A DNA stretch of 64,000 nt from Zea mays (GCF_902167145.1 NC_050098.1:109468207-109532206), one strand, 5' to 3'. Shown: positions 22,357-35,260, counted from the first letter of the stretch. Numbers and translations: made by a program. The notes: a model not told the origin generated them from the sequence alone.

Positions 22357-23977
22357 TGTCGGGGACCATAATTAGGGGTACCCTCAAGGCTCCTAATTCT
22401 CAGCTGGTAACCCCCATCAGCACAAAGCTGCAAAGGCCTGATGGGTGCGATTAAGTCAGGGATCAGTCCATTCGAGGGACTCGATCACGCCTCGCCCGAG
22501 CGTAGCCTCGGACAAGGGCAGCCGACCCCGGAGGATTTCCGTCTCGCCCGAGGCCCCCCTCCAGCGGCGAACGTATTCCCGGCTCGCCCGAGGCCCTGCC
22601 TTCGCCAAGAAGCAAACCTGACCAAATCGCCACACCGACCGACCAAATCACAGGAGCATTTAATGCAAAGGTGGCCTGACACCTTTATCCTGACACGCGC
22701 CCCCCAGCCGGCAGAGCCGAAGTGACCGCCGTCACTTCGCCGCTCCACTGACCGGCCTGACAGAAGGACAGCGCCGCCTGCGCCACTCCGTCTGCGGTGC
22801 CACTTGACAGAGTGAGACTGACAGGCAGTCAGGCCCTGCCGAAGGCACCATAGGAAGCTCCGCTCCGCCCGACCCAGGGCTCGGACTCGGGCTAAGCCCC
22901 GGAAGACGGCGAACTCCGCTCCGCCCGACCCAGGGCTCGGACTCGGGCTAAGCCCCGGAAGACGGCGAACACCGCTCCGCCCGACCCAGGGCTCGGACTC
23001 GGGCTAAGTCCCGGAAGACGGCGAACTCCGCTCCGCCCGACCCAGGGCTCGGACTCGGGCTAAGTCCCGGAAGACGGCGAACTCCGCTCCGTCCGACCCA
23101 GGGCTCGGACTTGGGCTCAGCCCCAGAAGACGGTGAACTCCGCTCCGCCCGACCCCAGGGCTCGGACTCCGCCCTGGCCTCAGCCGGCGGCCTCCGCCTC
23201 GCCCGACCCAGGGGCTCGGACTCGACCTCGGCCATGGAAGACAGACTCGACCTCGGCTTCGGAGGAGCTTCCACATCGCCCAACCTAGGGCGCAGACCAG
23301 CCACGTCAACAGGAGGTGCCATCATCACCCTACCCCGAGCTGACTCGGGCCGCAGGGAACAAGACCGGCGTCCCATCTGGCTCGCTCCGCCAGATAGGCA
23401 ATGATGGCGCCCCGCACACTCTGTGACGACGGCGGCTCTCAGCCCCCTTACGGAAGCAAGAGGACGTCAGCAAGGACTCAATTGCTCCGACAGCTGTCCC
23501 TCCGCCAGGCTCCATCGCTCCTCCGACGACCACGACATCACACCAGCTGGGCGCCAAAATCTCTCCGGCTGCCACAACGGCATGTACTTAGGGCGCTAGC
23601 TCTCCTCCGCTAGACACGTAGCACTCTGCTACACCCCCCATTGTACACCTGGATCCTCTCCTTACGCCTATAAAAGGAAGGACCAGGGCCCTCTTAGAGA
23701 AGGTTGGCCGCGCGGGGACGAGGACGAGACAGGCGCTCGCTCGAAGCCGCTCGCTCCCTCTCCCACGTGGACGCTTGTAACCCCCTACTGCAAGCGCACC
23801 CGACCTGGGTGCGGGACGAACACGAAGGCCGCGGGATTCCCACCTCTCTCACGCCGGTCTCCGGCCGCCTTGCTCTCCCCCCTTCGCGCTCGCCCTCGCG
23901 CTCGACCCATCTGGGCTGGGGCACACGGCGACATTCACTCGTCGGCTCAGGGACCCCCCAGTCTCGGAACGCCGACA
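22357..23977 (+). repeat. huck 5' LTR, complete
   Basis: It runs 1621 bp, starting TGTCGGGG and ending CGCCGACA. The TATA box TATAAAA is at 23669-23675, and a 56-bp minisatellite lies at about 22865-23190. It is very GC-rich in its first half. Confidence 0.88.
22865..23190 (+). repeat. 56-bp tandem repeat in the huck LTR
   Basis: GACCCAGGGCTCGG recurs at 22871, 22927, 22983, 23039, 23095 and 23151, exactly every 56 bp. The units differ by a few substitutions. Confidence 0.92.
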
Positions 23978-23979
23978 GT

Positions 23980-23997
23980 TGGCGCGCCAGGTAGGGG
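23980..23997 (+). promoter_or_regulatory. huck primer-binding site
   Basis: TGGCGCGCCAGGTAGGGG starts two bases after the LTR end. The tRNA was not identified. Confidence 0.75.
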
Positions 23998-24100
23998 CCT
24001 GCTGCGTGTTGACGAACAGCTTCCCGTCAAGCTCCAGATGGGCAGTCTCTAGCAACCTCTCTAACCCGGGACGGTGCTCCGTTTCGGGAGTCTTGAGTTC

Positions 24101-25264
24101 ATGTCCCTCGACGGCAGCTACGACATGATACTCCTTCCACCGCCGCGCGACAACGACAATGGCGGCCGACAGCCCGCCCGCCGGCGGCGGAATCGACGAC
24201 GTCTTCCCCGCGTGGTGGAAGAACAACCTTCGAGCTCATCCCGCCCTCTTCCCCACCGACGGAGGGGAAGGCAGGGCGACCAAGGCCAAGCAGGGGACAG
24301 CGCCTCGTCGGCTGTCGAGCGAGTCGACAGCGCCGGCACCCCAATGGGGGGCGCACCGGGTATCGACTTCGCGCTTGAGACGAAGACGAGCGCCGTCTCC
24401 CCGCGACACGCCAATCCCGAGCAAGCGGACGACGCCAGCACGCTCGCGAAAAGCTTGCTGGACGTCACCCTCGTACCTGAGACGACGGTGCAGTCAGTCC
24501 CCGACGTGACTCTATCGCCGCTCGTCGACCAAGAGGTACTGACCGATTCCCATTCCATGTCATTTGGACTCAGCCTCAACCCGCCTAGCGACTTCGCTTT
24601 GGCGGGCGCTCTCGTAGAGGCAAGTCCAAACCCTCTAGGGTTTCGTATGCGGTCACCTTGGGACCGGCTGACGGACGTCTTGACCTACGGGCCCTCTGGG
24701 TCCGAGGAAGACGACGAGCCCAGCATCTGTTGAGATTTCTCTGGACTTGGCAACCCTAGTGCCATGCGGGACTTCATGACCGCATGCGACTATTTCCTTT
24801 CCGACTGTTCCGACGGTAGCCGTAGCCTCGGCGACGAGGACTGCGGCCCAAGTCGCGAATGCTTCCACGTCGATCTAGGGGGTCCCTCCGAAGGCAACCA
24901 TCTCGGCATGCCGGAGGACGGTGATCTCCCAAGGCCAGTGCCTCGCGTTGACATCCCACGAGAGCTAGTTGTGGTCCCCGTTCAGGCGGGGGGCCATGAC
25001 CCACAGCTCGAGCAAATCCGCGGGGTGCAGGCCAGGCTCGACGAGGGAGCAGGAGCGCTTGAGCCGATCCGCCGGGACGTCGGGCAGGCATGGGCGGGCC
25101 AACCCCCGGCCGGAGAAATATGTCATCTACCCCAGGGCTTCCAGCACCGTGTCGCCGACGACGTCAGGGTCAGGCCACCACCCGCATCTAGTGGGGTCGG
25201 CCAGAACCTGGCTGCAGCAGCGATGCTTCTCCGCGCGATGCCGGAGCCATCAACCACCGAGGGG
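24101..25264 (+). pseudogene. Partial huck gag, right arm
   Basis: The ATG at 24101 opens a frame to a TGA at 24731-24733. The following gag-like part (from 24764) is in a different frame, so at least one frameshift exists. The product would be rich in Arg, Pro, Asp and Gly, as in gag N-termini of this lineage. The sequence is cut at the inverted-repeat border, and no zinc knuckle is reached. Confidence 0.75.
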
Positions 25265-25278
25265 TCAGGCCACCACCC

Positions 25279-26547
25279 ACGCTCGCGCCCGCGACTATAA
25301 ATCCAACCCCGGCCTCAACCGTACACCCCCGCTCACTCCCAACCCCGCCCGAGCACAAGTTCACCGGTGTTCATCCAGCGCACGGCGTGCCAGCGGTCGC
25401 CCGAGCCTCGGCCACCGTAGAACGACCACTCCAGCCCTCCTCCACCCCATCTGACCCCTCTGCTAGCTTTCTCGGAGCTCAGTGAAGCTTCCTAGACCTG
25501 CAGACCAAGCATCACCTCACCGGAGACACCGGATTGACGCCGCCGGACTTCAACCGGCCGCCGTCGCACATAGACCGCACTGCACGGTAAGCCACTCGTC
25601 GATTCCTTGCGCCTACATCATCCCTAACATCCAGTGAAGCTCTCCGTGTGATTTAATTGAACCCTACCACCATGAGCAGGCCGGAGCACGCACCGCCAAT
25701 GAGCCCGACCACCTGCGCACGCGGCCAACCCTACTCCGACCATCACCGTCGGTGATCCGCCCCTCGATGTGACCGCCAGGACCTTCCGGACCTCACCCAG
25801 CCCTCCACCGGACCTCTCCTACCGCCGGTAAGCCGCGCCACCGTTTTCCCCCTCTGCGGCTACTGTTCCGGCGAGGAGGGAGCTCGGGTTAAGAGAAGGA
25901 AAAGCCAGCGGGGTTATGGGAAATGTCAATGACTCTGGTGAATAGTTCCCAGGGGCACGGATTTAAGTTTTTGGTTAAGGAAAACCCAGGGGTCCTGGCG
26001 CAAAGTTGTTTTTCTTAAACATTTAAGATTTATTCTTTTTAAATAAGTAGAGAACTTGAAAAATTCATAACTTGAGTTTTATCCAAACAAATTTGGTCAA
26101 ACCAATTTTGCTAGGACCTAAATGTTATGAACTATTCAGCAAAAATAATAAACACCCTGATTCCTACAATACTTTTTAGAGTTTTAATTTAAATAAGCAT
26201 ACTTCCCAAAACTAAATAAACATAAGGAAAATAAAATACTTTAAGTCTAAGGTTGAGAAAAATTGGAGATGTCCTTAGCTAGTAACTACCATGTTTAAAA
26301 ATGTTAAACTCCCCTGTATACTAGGTTAAGGAGAGATTAACCATTAAAACTTGTATTAGCCCAAACCTTAAGAAAATGGAAAAGGGAATTTAAAATGAGA
26401 ACCAGAGGGCAACCACATTTTTCCTAGCTTGCTTAGATAATATAGTTCTTAAGAAAATTTTGTTGAGCCCTCTGTTAGTACAAAGAAAATGCACCAAATT
26501 TTATTTAATAAAACAGTAAGAACTTAGAAAAATCCTAGAAAAATAAC
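25279..26547 (+). repeat. 3' LTR of A, segment 2
   Basis: The A LTR resumes near 25279 with its TATA box (TATAAAT, 25296-25302). It continues through GC-rich leader sequence with candidate splice donors (GGTAAGCC near 25586 and 25827) to the C insertion. The bases 25263-25278 copy huck 25168-25183. Confidence 0.85.
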
Positions 26548-27168
26548 TGTTGGGGGTATGCTTCGTAGCCGAAGATCCTAAAGAAAGAGAACACCTTCGG
26601 CAAATCCTATCAGGAATAGCACCGAAGCTATCACTTATGAAGCTTCGGCACAATGGCAGCTCTCGAGACGAAGGGGTGAACTGACTTAAAGATGAAATGA
26701 CCTAAAGACTCATGATGTTTTGTGTCATTATTGTAGTCGATTGTAAAGGACACAAATGTAATTTTACACAGGCTGTGCCCTGTGCCTATAAATAGGTGAA
26801 CAGTACCCCTGTACTGTTCACACAATCTGGTAATCTTTGACGCCTTACGCTGGAATTATTACTTCTTGCCAAGGCAAAGGTATAAATGTTCTTAAACATT
26901 ATGAGTTGTATAATAAAATATATGAATAATCTTATATGTTTTAATATATCATTTCTTTATGTTTCATATCTTCCACATATTTCATATCGCATTATTTTAT
27001 AACTCTAGTTACGAAGGTATGACCTTCGTAATATTTTGTTCATGGCCTTCGTCCGAAGTTCATTAAATCCTTGGGAAGATAATGCTTCAGGGGACGAAGG
27101 GCATCAATATTTAACATTTTATGTTGCCTTGTTCCTAATTCATAGCATTTGAGAACAAGTCCCCAACA
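26548..27168 (+). repeat. 5' LTR of C
   Basis: It starts TGTTGGGGGTATG and ends CCCCAACA. The TATA box TATAAATA is at 26787-26794. Its second half is clearly related to the zeon LTRs, while its first 100 bases differ. Confidence 0.93.
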
Positions 27169-27169
27169 T

Positions 27170-27183
27170 TGGCGCCCACCTCC
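27170..27183 (+). promoter_or_regulatory. Primer-binding site of C
   Basis: TGGCGCCCACCTCC begins one base after the LTR and is almost identical to that of Z1. Confidence 0.7.
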
Positions 27184-27212
27184 GGTGAACTCACTTCCAC
27201 TTTTTTGAGCTG

Positions 27213-30200
27213 ATGGCTTCGTTCAACAACCAAGCTGGAGTTGCTTCGGCTCCGAAACTGGTACTCCCGATAATAGGCGGTTCATGCTCAGAACCAGCCA
27301 ACAAGAAACAGAAGAAGGAGGCACAGAGAAGGGTACAACATGTTGGGGTGCAAGGACCCTTCATCAAGTCAAGATGGTCCCACATCCCAATTACCTTCTC
27401 CCAAGAGGACCTTCAGCTCAAGGATTACCCTCACAATGATGCTATGGTTATTTCTTATGTTATTAAAGGATTTCTGGTTCACAATGTTCTGGTTGACACA
27501 GGCAGTGAAGCGGATATTATATTTGCTAAGGCCTTCAGACAGATGCAAGAGCTAGAGGATAAGATTCATGATGCTACACACCCTCTTTGTGGCTTCGGAG
27601 GAAGACAGATTGTAGCCCTCGGCAAGATCACAATGCCAGTGACCTTCGGATTTGTCAACAATACAAGGACTGAGCAAGTTGTGTTTGATATTGTCGACAT
27701 GGAATATCCCTACAATGCAATCATTGGCTGTGAGACACTCAATGCTTTTGAAGCAATTCTTCATCCAGCATATCTTTGCATGAAGATACCTTCGGATCAA
27801 GGGCCTATTGCTATTCATGGAAGTTAGGAAGCTGCCAAAAAGGCCGAAGGAAACTGGACAGATTCAAAAGCAATCCATAATATAGATGGAGCCAAAGCTT
27901 GTGAGCAATACAAGTACAGAAGGGAAAAGGCTGCTTCGGCTGATCAGCCGAAGCCCATGCTCTTATGTGAAGATATAGCAGAGCAGAAGGTGCTACTGGG
28001 ATCTCAATTGTCTGAGGAGCAGGAGAAAACCCTAATAAGGTTCCTGTTCAACAACAAAGATGTCTTTGCATGGTCAGCTAATGATCTCTGTGGTGTCAAC
28101 AGGGATGTTATTGAACACTCGCTTAATGTTTATCTATCCTTTAGACCCAGAAAGCAGAGGCTTCGGAAAATGTCTTATGACAAAGCCGAAGGTGCTCGGA
28201 ATGAAGTGAAAAGACTTCTCAGCGCTGGGGTCATTAGAGAAGTAAAATACCCAGAATGGCTAGCTAACACTGTTATGGTGAAGAAGGCCAATGGTAAATG
28301 GAGAATGTGCATTGATTTTACTAATCTCAACAAGGCTTGTCCGAAGGATGAATTTCCATTACCAAGGATAGATTCTCTGGTAGATGGAGCAGCTTCGTCA
28401 GAGCTCATGAGTTTACTAGATTGTTATTCAGGCTATCATCAAATCTGGATGAAGAAGGAAGATGAACCAAAAACCAGCTTCATCACCCCCAGTGGTACAT
28501 ATTGCTACCTTCGGATGCCTGAGGGGCTCAAGAATGCTAGAGGAAGCTTCAGCAGAATGACAGCGAAAGTCCTTCATTCTTAGATAGGCAGAAATGTGCT
28601 AACATATGTTGATGATATCATAGTAAAAAGCACGAAGCAAGAAAATCACATTGCTGATCTACAAGAGACATTTGCTAACTTTAGGCAAGCTGGCCTGAAG
28701 TTGAATCCAGAAAAATGTGTCTTCGGAGTAAAGTAGGGCAAATTCCTTGGTTTTCTAGTTTCAACAAAAGGGATCGAAGCTAATCCAAACAAAATTGAAG
28801 CCATTCTTTGGATGGAGCCGCCAAGCATAAAAAAGGGGGCTCAACGGCTGACAGGAAGATTGGCATCTTTGAATCGATTTATATCTAGATCAGCAGAGAG
28901 AAATTTACCATTCTTTGAAGTGCTGAAGTCAGCCGAAGTCTATCAATGGGGATCAGCTCAGCAGAAAGCCTTCGAAGAGCTGAAGCAGTATCTGATAGAT
29001 CTAACGACGCTAACTCCACCAGCACCAGGGGCTCCTCTACTGTTGTATGTGGCAGCTTCGCACTCTGTAGTAAGTGCGGCGCTTGTCCAGGAGAAGATTG
29101 AAGGACAAGTTAAAAAGCAAGCTCCGGTATACTTCGTCTCCGAAGTTCTCAGTTTATCAAAGAAAAACTATACAGAATTGGAGAAGGTGCTATATGCTGT
29201 CTTAATGGCCTCCAAGAAGATTCGACACTACTTTCAAGCATACCATATAATTGTTAATTCATCACAACCTTTGAAGGATATTATGAGGAACAGAGAAGCT
29301 ATTGGAAGGATTGGAAAGTGGGCTGCGGAACTCAACGAATTCATCATTGATTATGTGCATAGATCTTCGATTCAGTCCCAGGCATTAGCAGACTTCATCG
29401 CTGACTGGATGCCAGGGGCTCAGGAGGAAGAAGCAAGTAAAGATGCTGAAGCTTGGACAGTGTTCTGCGACGGTTCCTGGGGAACCTTCGGGGTAGGTGC
29501 AGCTGCTGTTTTAATTGCGCCTTCCAAGGTTATAACACGCTACACAGTGAAACTTGATTTCAGCTGCACAAATAATATTGCTGAATACGAAGCTTTGCTT
29601 TTGGGGCTTCGAAAGTTGAAGGCAATGGGAATAAGAAGGGCGGTTCTCAAACTGATTCCCAAGTTATTTCTAGTCATGTTGACAAAAGTTGTAAAGCAAG
29701 AGATCTGAAGCTTGAGAAATATTTGGATACAGTTCGAAGGCTTGAAGCTTCCTTCGAAGGGTTTTCTGTCAAGAATATTCCACGAGGAGAAAATGAGCAC
29801 GCTGATCTGCTAGCCAACTCAGCGGCACAGGGGCTGCCTTTGCCTTCAGAAGTATTCTTTGAGACAATAAAAGCACCTTCGGTGGAACTTCTTGAAAGAG
29901 CAGTGCTTAATATATCTCCTATTCATAGTGAAGATTGGAGAACCAAGATTATATCTTTTCTCCAGGGTAACTGTCTTTCAGATGACGAAGTATATAACAA
30001 GAGAATAGAGGCAAGAGCCCGACCATATGTCATTATAGAAGGGGAATTGTATAAACATGGAGTTTGTTCACCACTCCTCAAATGTTTATCAAGAACCGAA
30101 GGTATCGAATCGATGAAGGAGATACACCCAGGCCTGTGTGGATCTCACATCGGATCTAGGCCCTTGCTTGGAAAAGTTTTTCGTCAAGGATTTTATTGGC

Positions 30201-31159
30201 CGAAGGCAGCTTCGGATGTAGCAGAATTAGTTCAAAAATGCGAAGGTTGTCAAAAATGTGCAAGAGGTCAAAAACAGCCTTCGTCTCTAACTCAATTAAT
30301 ACAACCCACTTGGCCATTGCAAAGGTGGGGCCTTGATTTGCTAGGCCCGCTTCCACCAGCACAAGGAAATTTAAAATATGTCGTGGTGGCAGTAGAGTAT
30401 TTTTCTAAGTGGATTGAGGCGAAGCCTTTAGCTACAATAACCTCGGTTACCGTTCAAAAATTTTTCTGGCAAAATATTGTTTGTTGCTTCGGAGTGCCGA
30501 AGGCTATTACTGTGGACAATGGAACACAGTTTGATGCCGAAGCTTTCAAAGAGTTTTGTGAACAAATTTGCACGAAGATTCATTTTGCATCGGTTAGGCA
30601 TCTGGAGTCAAATGGACTTGTCGAAAGAGCTAACGGCATTATAATGACAGGAATAATGAAGTTAATCTTCAACCAGCCCAGAGGAAAGTGTCCAGATGAA
30701 TTAATCAAAGTGGTGTGGAGCCACAACACAACAATGTCAAGGTCAACAGGCTTTACACCATTCAAATTACTGTTTGGTGACGAAGCAATAACCCCAGAAG
30801 AAGCTAAAGCTGGGTCAATAAGAACAGTGGCTTCGGCGGAGGACGAAGCTGATTATTCTGTGGAAAAAGATGCTATAGAAGGGATCAGGCTTCAGGCTTT
30901 GGAGAACATCAACAAATATCAAGCCGAAATAATAAAATGGCGTGATAGAAAGGTACGGCTGAAAAATATCAAGCCAGGGCACTTGGTACTTCGGAGGGTT
31001 GCTAACCCAGATACAGTAGGCAAGCTGCAGTTGAAGTGGGAAGGACCTTTTCTGGTAGTATCTTCGTCAAGACTCTGTTCTTACAGATTGAAGGATATGG
31101 ACGGCAACGGCATTCCTAGATCTTGGAATGCGGATGAGCTTCGGCGATATTATGTGTAG
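27213..31159 (+). pseudogene. pol: pol of C: protease-RT-RNase H-integrase, no gag; three stops and one frameshift
   Basis: The ATG at 27213 opens one frame to the frameshift. The aspartic protease motif VDTGSE is at residue 94 onward (27492). RT has YVDD at 28605-28616. RNase H begins with FCDGSW near 29464. The integrase has an HHCC finger near 30120-30260 and the catalytic set D (30335), D (30515), E (30623) with 35 residues between the last two. There is no chromodomain, as expected for the Tat lineage. In-frame TAG stops lie at 27825, 28581 and 28734. A one-base deletion near 29649 in the RNase H region moves the remainder to another frame. The gene is otherwise nearly whole, so the master copy may be functional. 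The absence of gag is structural, since the ORF begins directly after the primer site. Confidence 0.92.
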
Positions 31160-31349
31160 CTTGATGTAATCTTTTTTATTTTTTCCTATGGCACCCTTTT
31201 CCTTTCCAAAGGGGGAGAAAGGTTTTTAATGGAGCCATAGCATGTAATTTCCCCTTTTTCTTATTTTAGCTCTACAAGGGCAGTATCCCCCAAAGATGTA
31301 AATGTAAAAGCTGAGCATGCACCATCGAGTGCAAAGAGAAAAGAAAAAA

Positions 31350-31680
31350 CAGGGAGAAGCTCGAAAGACGTCCCTAAGGGGATGCAGAGCACGACGAAGC
31401 TACAAAAAGCCGTTCCTAAGGGAGCGCAGCGTAAGTTTTCTGCTCAAAAGTCGTTCCCAAGGGAATGCAGAGCTTACAGCGAAAAGTCAACGTTGATACC
31501 GCCGAAGTAAAAGGCGAAGAAGCTTCTAAGGGAGGCTTACAGCGAAAAGTCAACGCTGATACCGCCGAAGTAAAAGGCGAAGAAGCTCCTAAGGGAGGCT
31601 TACAGCGAAAAGTCAACGCTGATACCACCTAAGTAAAAGGCGAAGAAGTTCCTAAGGGAAGCTTGCATCAAAAACAGATT
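31350..31680 (+). repeat. 63-bp tandem repeats in the C spacer
   Basis: CAGCGAAAAGTCAACG recurs at about 31477, 31540 and 31603, with a degenerate unit before and a partial one after. The motif is shared with 6570-6915 of Z1. Confidence 0.85.
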
Positions 31681-32139
31681 TTAGTCATTCCTTAGGGAAT
31701 GAAGATTGTGAATGAAGGCTTTGGTTATGACTTCGTATATGTGGGGTTGGACATTCATTTGCACGGAACATTACATCATACATTTGCATTCATAAACATT
31801 CATTTAGACATGCATAGGATCATCATCATCATAACATAGACAGTTGCTTCAGCTCTAAAAAGAAGGTTTCGGAAAAAAGGACAAGAAGCAGTTTTATGCT
31901 TCGCTGTGTACGAAAAGAAGGGAAGGTGTTTTTCGCCTTCGGCTCAAAAATGCTAATTTTGTTCACACCAAAGCACTTTATACATTGATGGAAAAGGTAA
32001 AAATATATTACAAGGTATGGACAAAGTCCACGAAGTAAAATTTAATTACATCATTCTTTACGCAAGTTATTACAAGAGTTTTCTGAGCTTTTTCTACAGA
32101 CTATTCAAGCTTCGTCAACATCCAGGGAGCTTCGTCTTT

Positions 32140-35065
32140 TTAATATTCAGCTTCGGCCTCAGCTTCGTCATCCTGTATGTATTAAGTATTATGAGCAAAA
32201 TACAAGTTTGAAGGAAAAGGTAAGCACAGGGTATGATTTTGTTACTGGCTTAAGATGACTCTGAGCTTCATCACCAGCTTTGCTTCGTCCATCCTTTGTC
32301 CATACCAGTTTTACAAATCTATTTGCTATGCTTCGGGCAAGGTTGGGGATATCATCCAAATCTGCTGGTGATATGCTGAAATTAGGTCTATTGACAACCT
32401 TTCCATGGTCACATCCAGATTTCAGGAATGCAACAGCTGTGCCCCGAGAAGCTACCAGGGCACAAAAGTCACCATGTCCAGCGATAACTTCATCAAGGTC
32501 ATCAATTTCACCTTCGATATGTTTGAAGACACCTGGCAGGTCTTCAGCCGAAGGAGTAAATTTTTCACTGCTGGCTCCAACTGAATAGAAGATCTGCTTT
32601 AGCCGTTGAATGCATCGATTACTAAACTCCAGACATTTATCCTGAAGGCTTGTCAATGACTTTTTGAAATTTGAACTTTTTTGGACTTCGGCCTCAAGTT
32701 TTGCATTAAGCTTCTGCTTTTCTTCTTCGAAGTTTTCTGATTGAGAAAGAAGCTTCATATTTAATTCTGTTATTTTAGCTTCAGCTGTCACCAGTAAGCC
32801 TTCGGCTGTCTGAAGTTCGAAGTCTTTCTTTTCAATAGGAGTTGATTGCTCGTTTTATTTTGCTCTCTAAATTTTCAATTATAACATCGTGTTTTTTATC
32901 TTCCAAGTCCTGCTGCATTTTCAAAGCTTTGTTCAGCAGCATACTCTGCACACAAACAACCTTCGTTAGAAAACATCTTTATTTTTAAAAACAATAAAAG
33001 TCAGAGAAAAGTTGTTTACCTTGAAATTGGAATAAAACAAACTACCGACGATGTGCTGTCGTCGGTAGCGGCTAATATCTGTTTCGAGCTTCGGGAAACC
33101 GATACTCTTTGATAGAGTACCGATAACCTTCGCACCAGTTTGATCCCGCACGCAGCCCAACCTTTCGTCATCAATACCACCGAATAGAAGTGCTCTAGGC
33201 CGATATCCGCAAGATATAGCATATTCTTTTAGCTCTTCTTTTTCAGCCTTTGTCAGCTCTTGACCAACTAAGTTTTGAAAGTTAAAAGCTTCATCTTCTG
33301 AAGGGTCTTCAGCTATTTCTTTCTCTCTCTCGGGCTCTGAGGCCACAATCTCTTTGGTGGCTGCGGCAGCCTCTTCTGCGGCAGCTTCTTCCGCGGCCAT
33401 GTTTAATAGTATTTTATCTATATCCGCAACCATGCTTTCTAAATTAATATCTTCGGCTCCGGCAGCCTCGGCATTTGTGCCTTCCGAAGGTGCAGCCTTA
33501 GTAGCTGTTGTGCTTGCAATAGCCGGCGCCTTTGAAGCTGAAGCTCTTGGTGGTGTTGTTTCGATGACTTCTGTCACTGTGATGATTCTTTGCTTTTTTG
33601 GTCTAGCCGCCTTCGTTTTTGCGGGCTCCTTTTCCTTCTGAAAAAACTTCGTCAGATGTGGCCCCAGTGGACTTAGTTTGACAGGCAAAGGTTCAGTCAT
33701 TACCTTTAAGATTTCTTCTACTTCGGTAGCAAAGGGTGTTGCAGAAGTTCCTTCTCCTTCATCAATTGCTTTTTGCTTCGGAGACGAAGCTTTTCGCTTC
33801 TTCGGAACACTTGTTTTTGGCTCAGACTCCAGTTTTTTCTTCTTTGATTGATCTTCATCGTCTTTATTCAGAGAACCGGCTACTCTTTTTCTCTTTTGGC
33901 CTTCGGCACCCTTGTCTAGCCGCTCGTAGTCAGGATATTCAAAGCCCAGAGCATCCATTACTCGGTTTAACCTTCGCTTCGAACGAGTGCCGAAGGCCGC
34001 AGTCATCAATTGGTCTTCTTTTTTAGAATAATTTCCGAGTATTTCATTGCACATTACTTCGATTGTATCCAGCCATTCTTGGCAGGGCACTTTGAAGTGT
34101 CTCTTGAATTTGTAATGGTAAGGCAACCAGATAAGTTCCCCTTCCTTCTTTTTTCCTTCAAGCTTTGGCATGGCCCACTCTTTCATAATTGGAAACACTT
34201 TGAAAGCTAAGAATTCTTGCACTAAGTCCCTAGTGCCGATATGCTCCCCAATAACTCTAAATTCAGCCAAAGCAATTTGGGTTGGACCCTCTGGTGTCAT
34301 ATTGCATGGGGGTCTGGTCTCTCCGAAGATCAACTCTAATGGACTCTGCACTAGCTTCTCTTTCTCTTCGTCAACTTTGACGTAGAACCATTCAGATTTC
34401 CAACTAGCTGGCCACTTGCTTCGGTAACTGATCACTGGAAATTTTGTAGTCTTGCGGTAGGCAAAGTTGTAGCAGCCAAAGTTTTCATGTAGCCCATCTC
34501 CTCTAGCCTTGGTCTGATAATGAAGCTCGTGCACTCGGCAGAAACCTTCGGCAAATGGTTCCACCCCTTGGCTTCGGAGAGTCCAAATATAAACGCTAAG
34601 CCTAACGATAGCGTTAGGAGTTAGCTGATGAAGGTAGATCCCAAACTTCTTTAGCACATCAGCAATCATCTTGTTCAAAGGGAATCTTAAACCAGCTTTA
34701 AAGAAACTCTTGAAGATCACTACTTCATCTTTCCCTGGCTTCGGAGTAGTTTCTTATCCACCAAAACGAATCAGCTCTTTCTTTGCTTCACTTAAATAGC
34801 CCAAATTCAACATCTTAGGCAAGTCACCTTCGGAGATGGAAGATTTTCCGAAATCCAGATGGTTGGGTTTACTTGGCACCGCGCTGCTGTAATCATCTTC
34901 AGACTCAGTCTCCTCAACGTCAGCCTGCTCTACTTCAGCTGCAGGTGCATCCTCCGATGTTACCAGCCTAGACCGCTTCATCGCTTCGGAAATCGGAAGA
35001 GTCTCAGTAGCTTCGGTTTCATCTCCCTCACGACCAACCCTGGCAGTGGAACAAACTCTTGTCAT
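32140..35065 (-). pseudogene. Antisense gene of C: Transposase_28-like / coiled-coil protein, three exons, lightly damaged
   Basis: On the minus strand the first ATG after the TATA box is at 35065. Exon 1 (35065-33020, 682 codons) has a single stop, TAA at 34756-34754. Intron 1 is 33019-32946 (GTAAAC...TGTGTGCAG). Exon 2 runs from 32945 to about 32228, or about 32250 if GTAACA is the donor. Exon 3 is 32172-32140, ending in an acidic tail and TAA. The domain order is an acidic N-terminus, a PF04195-like part with FKSFFKAGLRFPL and LTPNAIVRLSVYIW, a basic linker, and a coiled coil in exon 2. A stop and frameshift lie near 32850. It aligns with the antisense genes of Z1 and Z3, including intron 1. 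The role is unknown; regulation of the element or chromatin binding are guesses. Confidence 0.82.
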
Positions 35066-35260
35066 TTGATTATGAATTTCTTGAAATTTTTGTTGTTGAC
35101 TTTTTTGATTTTCCGAAGCTCTTCCTCTTGTGACGAAGCAGAATCAAAAGCGGCGCTTCGTTTCAGCACGATGAACAAAGCTTTAGCTATGGCTAAATTT
35201 TTGGCAGCAAAACAGTGCAATAGCAATGGATGATGTGGTAACTTCACACCTACCCGTCTG

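Larger units (their letters stand above)
16618..25264. repeat. Large inverted repeat: two 2717-bp huck arms
   Basis: The left arm 16618-19334 and right arm 22548-25264 are reverse complements of equal length. By eye they differ at only about five sites (for example near 16703, 17576, 17838 and 17926), roughly 0.2 percent. The 3.2-kb spacer holds a displaced zeon LTR and fragment U. The arms end at the same base of huck gag, so they arose by duplication, not by two insertions. Confidence 0.88.
22357..25264 (+). mobile_element. huck fragment, right arm (full 5' LTR plus partial gag)
   Basis: The LTR is complete, followed by a primer-binding site and gag that is cut at 25264. The LTR start TGTCGGGGACCATAATTAGG is the hallmark of maize huck. 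No pol or 3' LTR is present in the window. Confidence 0.87.

Noticed and set aside
22865..23190. CRISPR-like array
   Set aside because: The 56-bp units are contiguous with no unique spacers, and the context is a plant LTR.
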